Origin: Icerya purchasi
Lineage: Eukaryota; Arthropoda; Insecta; Hemiptera; Monophlebidae
Length of the DNA stretch: 64,000 bases
NCBI GenBank assembly: GCA_039619475.1
Contig: CM077115.1
Location: 151,813,774 to 151,877,773, forward strand
Direction: 5' to 3'
Every line of letters begins with the position of its first letter. Positions within the stretch are counted from its first letter, which is position 1. A program made the position numbers and the translations under genes. This document shows positions 54,866 to 64,000 of this stretch, one piece after another. The notes under the pieces were generated by a model. It worked only from the letters and a program-made list of their open reading frames with translations. It searched no databases and had not been told where the DNA came from.

Positions 54866-57800
54866 TTAAAAAAAAAAAAAAAAAAAAGTATCGAATATTG
54901 TCTTTTAGTAAAACCCTAATTTATTATAGTTTTCTTTCGGATGCATTTTATCAGTCGAGATATGCACCCGTTTATTGATTAATATTCTTTAAAACTTTCA
55001 ATTATTATCTCCATAAAAAATAACCTTACTATTTTTACAAGGGTTCGAAACCTCAATTTCCATAATAACGAGATTAATGAAAAGTTACATAATTATCAAG
55101 TAGGAGGCACTCGGTTGGACAAAATTTTATATTTTTACTATTTATATCATTTTTACAAAGTGTGATTATCTAAATTTAGTCAATGTTTAATTTTTTAATA
55201 TTTTTAGAATGTTTTGTAAATTGTGAATTTTTTTTCGTGCAACCAAAAATAACACATCAATTAGTTGCGACACGCGGTGTGTATTTTGTTTATTACAAAT
55301 TAAGCAGATTACAGTGAATTAAAACTTTAAAATATTTAAAAATAATTGTAAAAGCGAAAAGTGTATAAATTTATACATTTTTGCATATACACAATTCCAG
55401 AAAAGAATAAAAAAATTATAAAAACAGTAATTTTAATCCGTTGTTTAACATGAGTTCGTGTGCTATTCAAAAGAAGTGTTATTTTCTTTTGAAAAGAACT
55501 AAATCTATAACCATTTCATTTTAGAACTATCCGGTTTATTTACACAGTTTACCGTTACTAACTAATGCCCGATATATAAGAAGACTATATTTTTTTCTCC
55601 ACAGCGTAATTATCGAAAATATTGAAACACGCGCAGAATTCGGAAATATCGTTCTTGTTGTTTTTATTGCAATTTTTACGAAAATCAGTTAATAAAATAC
55701 GGTACTTACTGTAACTGATAAAGCTATGGATATTTCAAAGATCGGAAATTATCACTTGCACGGGATTTCTTAAATTAACTTGAAAAACAGAGACACAAAA
55801 ATAGGTTAAAATTATTTAACAGACATGAATAATGTAATAAGCTCATGTTCTAAATAAGCGAGAAAACAAAATCATTAATAAGGAACAGTATTTCTTGCAA
55901 GAAATTACTGATAGCAGAGAATGGATGTTTTAGGGAGATGTAAAAATAAATTTGGTAGTCCACGATTCTTACCAACACGCAAATGATAATGTTTAGCGGA
56001 TGAAATTTAGATAATTCGAAAAAATGTCTGAATGAAAACTTTCGCTCGCTCACGCTAAGACGATCCACGCCGAAAAGAATCATCGGGACCTCATCAGAAA
56101 ATTTGGATTTGATTATTTGCACTCGTTTTTTTCCGTAAATGGCATATTAACAGATTTCCTCTATGCACCGATTATCCATTTGACGCTTATTTTTGGAATG
56201 TGATCGTGTTCTTCAACGCTCACGTTCCCTTTCAAGCTCTAACGTAGTAAATATGACAATACCGTGTTCACGTCGAGTACACTTCGTAACAATCGGAAAC
56301 TATGCGTTATGGAGCATTGTTCATTATTACTGCCGCCTTTATTAATATAAATTGCTGTATAAATTTTAATATCTGACGTTTTGTACCGCAAAAATGGTTA
56401 ATTTAAATAGCTCCTACATAGAAAAAAAAAAAAAAAAAAAGTCCAAAAAGTTGTTAAACAGATTTGCTTTTTTTTTGTTTTTTTTTAATGTCGTTGTTCA
56501 TTCTACCTTACTTTAATTTATGTGACCATGGATAGTAATGTATCTTTTTTTTTTTTTTAAACTTAATCGCACTTTTCTTGTAGATTAAAAATTCGGTTCG
56601 CTGAGTGAATTTTACTCCTGCACACTCACCGCGAAAATTTATAAAATTCAACTGTTTATTGATTTATTTACTGATGGATGTTAAGAAACACTTTGCTCCG
56701 TTTATGATCCAAATTTGGAAATTTCGGAGAGACCCATTAAGAAGCGTCCAAAGAGGGGTTCCTTTTTTGTTTTTATTTTTTTTTTTTGACCAATAATTCG
56801 TCATAAATGTTGCTGAAGTTCAAATTTATAAGTCGTCGTCAGAGAGAAATAAAATTTATCAGTTCGAAAACTCGAAAAAATCCCTTTATTGCAAATAAAA
56901 CAATTATAAATTTACTTTCTCTTAATTTTAGATATTTACGTTTAAAAAAATTCTAACAAATCATTTTTCAAAATTTAAGAAGACAGCGAGGATCACGATC
57001 TAAACTTTAAACACTTCTCCTGCAAAAAATTTAATTTTTCGTCATAAGGTTTCCGTTTTTTCATTCGTGATAACAATGTCCGAACTGCAGTATTTTTGTA
57101 ATCCGCAAGTGGAATGAAAATATAATACACATTAAGTTTGTTCTATTTCTATTAATATACCAACCTACAGCTATACGATGTACAAATTTGGCCTAGCCAC
57201 ATTTTATCGATTATGAGTTTTGGAAAATACATTGTTTGCCTTTTCTTCGTTAATTGTACAACGCACTCTTTAATGTGTGCAATTTCGGTCTATTAATCAT
57301 TTCAAAATGACTGTTAGTTTACAGGACATGTAATGAAATTAATGTTCCTTTGTATCGTCGCGGAGTCTAAAAACAGCAGCCGGAACTTTTACTGAACGGG
57401 CATGCCCCTTTAACCACCGTTCGATGCAGATGCATCTAGCGCAGCTTGCCCATGTTGATTTTAACATACCTTTTTCAGTGCAGTTCACTTAACGAGGTCT
57501 ACGACATTTCGCCACTAGCGTTGATCATAAATAAGCATATTGATTCTTTCCACTGCTACTTAGTATTAAGACAAATGAAATGGTAACACATTGGGTAAAT
57601 ATGGCTACTCAATAATTCTGAAATAAAACGAAAGTTTTAATTCAAATATGTTTCCTTACTTCAGTAGTAATTGACGTGTCAAAATTATGAAACTTGCGAT
57701 TTGTTAAATTTTTAAAAAAACATTTCTATTACACTACATTATTATTCAGAAGAAAAAAAAAAACTATTTGTGGATTTGTTTATTTAGGGATATTTATACT

Positions 57801-58000
57801 GCGTACAATTTTTAATTTTTTTCATTCCTTTTTCATACCACACTCTATAAATATATAATTAAAATTTATCAGATGAATTAAAATAATCAGGTGTAACAAA
57901 TTAGGGAAATGGAAAAATTTTTCCTCCGCTTTGAAAATAAACACCTGTTATAACACCGGCAGCGAAGCGTGGTGGCCGCCAATTTAACTAATACCAACGC
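54866..58000. other. Gene-less AT-rich interval
   Basis: Poly(A)/poly(T) runs are frequent (for example 56,421-56,440 and 56,549-56,560). A less AT-rich patch at about 57,355-57,525 contains gatgcagatgcatc and gggcatgccc. The frame at 55,850-56,122 (minus) has no recognisable domain. Confidence 0.45.
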
Positions 58001-58009
58001 TAAAAAAAA

Positions 58010-58240
58010 GTAAAGTGGGTGGTCCCATACCCTCGACATGGTGTTGGGATTGTGAAGTTAAGGTTCACAATGTACTAAGCCCAACGGCACTAATGAGAGT
58101 AGGGGGGCCAGCTCCTTACTATTGTTGCAGAAAGACCTGAAATATGACGAAATTTAAGGGATAAGTGAAAGAGGAAAATGGGACGACAATGTCCGATGCT
58201 GCTACCCGCCGATTATCGTATCGCCAAGAGATATGACCAA
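58010..58240. other. GC-richer segment, possible repeat-element debris
   Basis: This ~230-bp stretch stands out from the AT-rich surroundings by composition (aagcccaacggcactaatga, ggggggccagctccttac, gctacccgccgattatcg). It looks like transposon 3'-end debris, but I found no second copy in the window, no frame and no ends. Confidence 0.35.
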
Positions 58241-58249
58241 GTATATTCG

Positions 58250-60025
58250 TTATATTTCTTTAAAAAAATGTGATATAATTACTAATTCTTAATTAATATG
58301 ATTAAAGATGTTTATAATTATTTTTTAAGTTCATAATAAAAACGTATTTTTCGTTTATTAGCATTTTTATTTGCAATTCTTTTAAGCGTCCGGGGCTACC
58401 CGATCTTGTCCCATTTGTTTTAGAACCAAAAATGAAACTGGAAGTTTAAACAATTATGTATTTTTAAAATTAACCTGGCGTATTCTCACTTTTTAATAAA
58501 TCGTTATACAGGAAATATTTACAATACGTAAATTGTTGTAGTATTTTTCGTTGGCAGATTAAAAATTCATTTTAAAAATACGATACGTAAAAATATTGGC
58601 AGCCATCGAACATTAAAAATATAGCACGATGAAGTAGCTATCAGCTTTAGAAGCTCTGTGTCCAACGAACAGCGATGTGGTCCCAGTACCGTTTTCGTTA
58701 GTTTTTATATATTTTATACCTGTAAACTTTCGGTGCGCAATTCGAGTGTAGAGACTGCTAGACCTTTTTTTAACCGTCGGCCCGGGTAAATAACGGTCCG
58801 GAATTCCAGTGTGGCTTGCCGAAACGGGTTCTGCTAAAACTGTTAATTTGGTTGCCATAGTGAACTAGATTATTTACTAGAAAAAGGTTAATAATTTTTG
58901 GAAAAATATGATATTACATGGTAAGAATCGAATTACTGTTAAAATAGTATTTCCGGAAAAATGATCAACTCTAACAAAAAGAAGTAAATTTTCCCATGAA
59001 TCAGAGTAGCAGCCAACTTGCCTTCAAAAAGTTTATTCCCTATTTTCTTTTGCGTACTTAATCAGAGAATTTTTCATCCATCCTATTTCAGCAGACTCGG
59101 AAAGCTAAGAAACTACGGTCAGTTGTTTGAGTTTGCTCCCTCGAATGATTTTCTTGATGGCCAATATAGAAGCCAAACTCATAAGATTAAGAATTAGTTG
59201 AAAAAATTGAAATAGATCAGACTTAAAATTAACAGCAAATATTTAAAGGAATGTGTTGAGTAATTATGTTTATACCCCATTCGGACTTAAATAAAATCCT
59301 GCTATATTTATATATTCCTTCAGTAACCGTTCTAAAAGTAAGAGTTCAAAATCGCTTGATAAATTACAATATATTAAGAAAAGAAATAATTCACTTTGGT
59401 CAAAATAAGTTTTATTGAATATAATATAAACAGATTGAAATGAAAAATATTTAAAATGCATGTTAAAATTTTTAATTTTTTAAAAAGCCGGCATATACAT
59501 TATCATCTTTCTCGATTTGAAACGAAACTGTTAAAACGAATACAGGATTTCCAGTTGTACATAATTCCGTGACCGTCTTCTAGACCAGCAGGTTTTAATT
59601 AAAAATCTGCAATTGTATCTGTAATTAAAGAAAATAGGCACAGTCAAAATTTGTGTCACTAAGAATATTACCGAATTACACGAAATAAAACAGGTTTTTA
59701 CGTCATCTTCGTTGTATTATTAAAAATTTTCTATTTCTTCAAACGCTGAATAACCATATATACTGCTTAGCATTAAATAAAACAGCGTTATAAACATTGA
59801 CGTTACACTGAAGTATTTTCTCAGCAATCGTAATGTAGAGCAGTATTTTAGATTTACGTTCAGCTCGCTTAGTAATCAAGGAATAAAATGCGATATCACC
59901 CTATTCAGAACAAATTTTTTTAAATAAAATTTTACATTACCTCAACTATCGAAAATTGTAATGTCTACCATCCCGAAATCTGCAGGCGTTATAAGTAAAT
60001 TTTTTAAAATTTATCTTGATATTAA
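58250..60025. other. Gene-less interval
   Basis: The 81-codon minus frame at 58,613-58,858 (MATKLTVLAEPVSASHTGIP at its start) is the only non-low-complexity frame. I do not recognise it, and no neighbouring exon signal supports it. Confidence 0.4.
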
Positions 60026-60030
60026 CAAAG

Positions 60031-60110
60031 TTGGAAAATAATATTCGAACATCGATTGAGCTGTATGTCGTTTTTAAAAGATTGTTCATTACATGCCACT
60101 CTGAATAATG
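60031..60110. repeat. Diverged dispersed repeat, copy 1
   Basis: Similar to 63,105-63,185. Shared words are ttggaaa, atattcgaacatc, gctgtatgt and ctgaataa, at similar spacing. Weaker echoes lie near 59,735-59,760 and 61,135-61,200. It is old and has no coding sequence. Confidence 0.55.
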
Positions 60111-61320
60111 AAAATATTTACCTTAATGGTTTGTGATCAAGGGAATTGGCTAGCTCGTATTCAAATTTCGAAGGTAACTAAGAAAGACGAAAACCAGGTG
60201 ACTTTTCTGTGACAACAAATAAGCCAAACCATTGCCGAAGATGACGGCCAGTTCATTTCCATTTTGTAATTTCTCAGAGTTCGCAATTGATCTTATCGAT
60301 GCATATATTTTTAAATCATCAACGAACATAAAAAATTTTGAACATATTTAATTTGTAATATTTTTAATTTTAATGACATCATATATTGGCGGTGTGCATG
60401 TACACAAATATATATAAGCAACCTAATTGATCCTCCAATACACATACATCCACACTTCCACGCATGAAGTTTAAATTTGCTGCTAAGTACACATACGTTG
60501 TTTATTTTATTTACAAAATGTTAGGAAACTAAAAATAAAGAAAAAACAAAAATGTACACACCATTACAAAACGTCGGGTTCCGCGCTTCAGTGAAATTCA
60601 TTTTTTACCGCTTTCGGAATAAAATTATAATTTTACGATAATTCATTCACTGCATTCAATTAATTAAAAACAGTCGAATTTTCTTTGATGGTTATTTCAT
60701 TATATTTAATCGTCTAATAAATTTTAATTTGACACCGTTTTAAATTATGCACCTGTTTTTATAAATTGTTTACATAGATTTAATTTGAACAAAACTTCAA
60801 CAGCGATGTGTCGTTGACAGTTTAATGTTTTTCCTGAAATACGAATAATTTGTGACTTTTAACGCGGAGCCCGGCATAACCTGCAAAATCTGAAGATTTC
60901 TACCACATCAAGAGATTTTACCTGCCTGGGATAAAATTAAATATCTGCGTCTGCATAACCAGTTCGACAACAAAAGCCAACATAAAATTTCCTGTGATTC
61001 TTCTAACCAATAGTTCTAGATACCATGGGTCTGCATCTGTAATCAAAGACCAAATGAACTATATATTGATCAGGCCAAAAAAAAAGAAATTAAAAAAATT
61101 ATATGCAGTGTCTGGCAAGTTTATTCTTCATATTATAATTCGAATATTAACATCATATTGATTCTTCGATTTTTCCGCTGCGTTCAAATTGAATAACAAT
61201 GTTCAGTCAACAAACTTTTTAGTTATTCAACATGACTGGTTAGATTAAAAATTAGTACACAAAATTAATCGTAATGGCAACTCGCACAAAAAATACTGGA
61301 TAAATTTTTTTAACGAAAAA

Positions 61321-61520
61321 CTATTTGGAAACCCTGTCGGCCATCTGGCAAAATATTATTTTTTGATTTTCTTCAGCAGTTCTTCGCTTATTTTGATCAG
61401 TCTCAGTATAGATCAAAATAACCCAGAGCTCACCACGGGGAGGTGACTGCTTAACGAGCTCCACCCTACACCAACCCAACCACCCAGCCAATGTTGGTGA
61501 AGTGTTCGATAAATTTTGTT
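61321..61520. other. Segment with an 11-bp hairpin and a GC-rich tract
   Basis: The hairpin arms ttattttgatc (61,388-61,398) and gatcaaaataa (61,411-61,421) enclose a 12-nt loop. A GC-rich stretch follows at 61,422-61,500 (gagctcaccacggggaggtg, cgagctccaccctacacc). The overlapping minus frame (61,321-61,551) has no recognised domain. This could be the 3' region of a retroelement or a SINE; neither can be shown here. Confidence 0.4.
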
Positions 61521-61559
61521 GATTTCTTGTCAAGCTTTTTTGCCTTTTCATTATTTCAT

Positions 61560-63100
61560 TATCTTAAAATTGATCATTTTTATAAAATACTTTAGAGCTC
61601 ATTATCCATATGTACTTCACCATTGCAAATAGTTTAATTCCTGCATAGCGTGCCGGTCTAATATTTATATCTCGTTCTAAACTTTTTTTAAATTTTATTT
61701 CCAGTTATGTTTTCTACATCCGAAAAAATTATTATAGTTATCATTCAATAAATTTTCATATTTTTATTTTTGTTTAATTTATTCTTATACACTGGCTCTT
61801 GCGTTACCATATTAAATTTTTCCCCATTCATACATCCGTCATTGTTGTATATTGATTCTTCTTTTCATACCATAACTGTTGTTGAGTTTCCATTTTGCTG
61901 TTTTCTTTATATATCAATTTTCTATTTCATCTATTTTATTTTTTTCCGTTTATTATCAGTTCCTCATTTTCTTTATTATCCTGCACATTTTAATAATTTT
62001 TTAGATTTCCTTTTTGGAAGTAACTCTTTTTAGAGTTACTTATAATCCGTTATTCATTTTTATCAATACAATCCTAAAAGTATAGCGCGCAAGCCATTTT
62101 CATCGATAAATGTACAGTTCTTTGTAAAATCCTTCAGTTCTTCATCCATATTGGTCCTTCTGCTTCATGTAGGTTTTAAAATTCAACATAAAGAAAATTC
62201 AGCTGACATGTTGACGTGCTTAAATGAATAGTAACCAGTCAGCGAATCATGTTTTCCGTGCTGGTAAAGTAATTTCATTTCCATTTGTTTTATCTATATA
62301 TTACGAAAATGCTACCAACCGAAACCAGCTTCGTACGTGTTGCGAAATCCCGAATTTTATCTAAATTTTACCCGGATCATCACAAAGTAGTGGTAACAAA
62401 TTTTTCGACGTAAGTTACGCTAACCCTGGTGTTGGTCAAAAAGAATGAGGATGGCCTTCGAATAAATATTTTCAAAACGTACACTTCAATTATTGTATCA
62501 AGATAATTTTGAACGGAACATGGATCTGTTTCATTTAATGATACAATTTGAAAGTTTACTTTGTTAAAATTTATCGAAGGCGCTGTTCCCTTATGCTTAT
62601 GATAAAACTGCTCCAGAGAACAAAATTTCTTTGAACCAATTGTTGTTCCATATAATTTTGTAAAGATATAGAAGTTTATCCTATTCAGTGCAATTTAGAT
62701 TACCTCCGCCACATCCCAATACCACCCCCCCTGTGATAAATTTAGATTCAATTTAAAAAACAACTTGGAATATTTTTCTGAAGGGTTTTCAAATTATTAC
62801 GCAGAGGGGCAAGTGTCAACTTGTAGCATTTATATTTATAAAGACGGCAGGTAACTCTGTAGACAGTATTTCGCCCGAAATTTCGATAACCTAAACTAAA
62901 AACACCTATTTTAAACATTCTATAGTTAGAAATTCACGCAGTTCCTAAAAAAGAATTTCATAGCTAAATTGAAAAGAAAATTTTAAATAACAAGATTATC
63001 GAATTTAAAAATGTTCCCTACTGAGATCACTTTTTGAACAGAAAGTTTTTAAATTTTACCCTTTAACTGTTAAAGTAATTTTATATTTAATAAATATTAC
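61560..63100. other. Gene-less AT-rich interval
   Basis: The 87-codon frame at 61,770-62,033 is Phe/Ile/Leu-rich low complexity. I recognise nothing else. Confidence 0.45.
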
Positions 63101-63104
63101 TCAA

Positions 63105-63185
63105 TTTGGAAATATTCGAACATCAACCGCGCTGTATGTTTGTTTCTTTGAAGTATTTTCCACTTCATCAAGTTCTGAATAAGAA
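63105..63185. repeat. Diverged dispersed repeat, copy 2
   Basis: Partner of 60,031-60,110, in direct orientation about 3.07 kb downstream. Confidence 0.55.
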
Positions 63186-63189
63186 TGCA

Positions 63190-64000
63190 TACATTGAAGA
63201 AAGGGATATCACCAAAAACAAAAACCTTATCATAAAACGAAAACACGAAACAGAAATTATAATTTTTGTAAGTATTGAAATATTACAAATATTATAAATA
63301 CCTACATGTTTTGTAGTAGCAAACTATATAATCATGGTGCAACAATTATATCAGTCGATAATTATAATATTTTTAATATTGCAAAATTTATAAAGTTGTA
63401 ATTTCTTTTCGTTTGCATTGCTGCTTATATTTTACATATTACATGAATTCAGAAATGAATGGTATAATTACTAATCTGAACTTAAAAAGTTTCATATAAA
63501 AGTAAACTTTGTATTTCAACGGTTTTCCAAAACAATAATTTAGTTAAGTGTTCCCTATAATCAAAGAATTCATCTCACCGGCCAAGAAGTTTCATAGTAA
63601 ATGTTGATCGAATACCGTTATAAAGAAATAAATTCAATACCACTGTTTCAGGATAGGTGATAGATTATATACATCAGCAATTTGGACATCAGCGCTACAC
63701 TTTACTTTGAATAATAGTACTTTCTTCGAACGAATTGAAGTGGAACCATATTAAAATCAATGCCGAATTTCGATCGTTGCCACTCTTTGAGATGGAAGTT
63801 TTTGAATGCTGAAACCGAATTTGTGATGAAAAACAATAACCACAATAACACTGTGTTCAAAATGAGTTTTACTCAGTATGAATACCTGAATTCAAAATTT
63901 TTACATCGACCACATGTTTGAATTTTCGAACTACTTCAACGATGATTACCTTGCTTTCAATCGAAATCATATTAAAGCCAACCATTGCAACTGTACCCAT
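63190..64000. other. Gene-less interval at the right edge
   Basis: An ATG-initiated frame of about 53 codons begins at 63,760 (MPNFDRCHSLRWKFLNAETE at its start). It is less hydrophobic than the other small frames here but has no recognisable domain, promoter or partner exon, so I do not call it a gene. Confidence 0.4.

Noticed and set aside
55035..55055. Perfect RNA polymerase III B-box-like word gggttcgaaacc
   Set aside because: There is no A-box, acceptor stem or cloverleaf around it, so it is not a tRNA or an obvious SINE.
1..64000. CRISPR array, phage, bacterial operon or integrated virus
   Set aside because: There are no short regularly spaced repeats with unique spacers and no bacterial or viral structural genes. 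The sequence is typical eukaryotic repeat-rich DNA.

Overview
This looks like a piece of a eukaryotic, very probably arthropod (insect-like), nuclear genome. It is AT-rich and has no operons or ribosome binding sites. Every coding signal I can recognise belongs to eukaryotic transposable elements: LINE-type retrotransposons, hAT, piggyBac and mariner DNA transposons, and MITEs. I found no host gene, tRNA, rRNA or CRISPR array. The species cannot be named from the sequence alone.

Layout. (1) Positions 1 to about 20,860 are one satellite array: eight full copies of a 2.47-kb unit plus a partial ninth, head to tail and nearly identical, entering from beyond the left edge. There are two sequence variants (here A and B), and unit 6 is a B/A recombinant. 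The unit has internal structure: a block of ~23-bp sub-repeats, a 226-bp-offset internal duplication and a small hairpin. (2) At 20,780-21,031 the satellite decays. A young LINE (21,045-26,332) sits just past that edge, with a perfect 13-bp target duplication, a poly(A) tail, a 5'-truncated zinc-knuckle ORF1 and an uninterrupted endonuclease-RT-RNase H ORF2. (3) 26.3-29.7 kb holds a diverged direct repeat whose second copy is interrupted, at about the equivalent point, by a decayed LINE of another family. (4) 29.7-37.6 kb is old AT-rich DNA with a 5'-truncated jockey-like LINE, a foldback MITE, two short tandem duplications and a minus-strand 3' fragment of a sibling of the young LINE. (5) 37,629-42,684 is a nested set: an outer ZMYM1-like hAT contains a palindromic MITE and is split by an inner hAT, which itself contains a piggyBac fragment and a collapsed mariner. 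(6) 42.7-64 kb is mostly featureless AT-rich DNA with a non-autonomous hAT, a MITE, a decayed mariner in a field of ~93-bp modules, another truncated LINE and weak dispersed repeats.

How the parts relate. Nothing here looks like a cooperating gene set. The window reads as the edge of a heterochromatic satellite block passing into transposon-rich, gene-poor DNA. The only element that still looks potentially functional is ORF2 of the LINE at 21-26 kb, which as a whole lacks its 5' end. The most distinctive structures are the satellite with its recombinant unit, the three 75-bp hairpin repeats between the LINE's two ORFs, the 30-nt 3' motif shared by two otherwise diverged LINEs, and the nested hAT block whose insertion order can be read from its target duplications.
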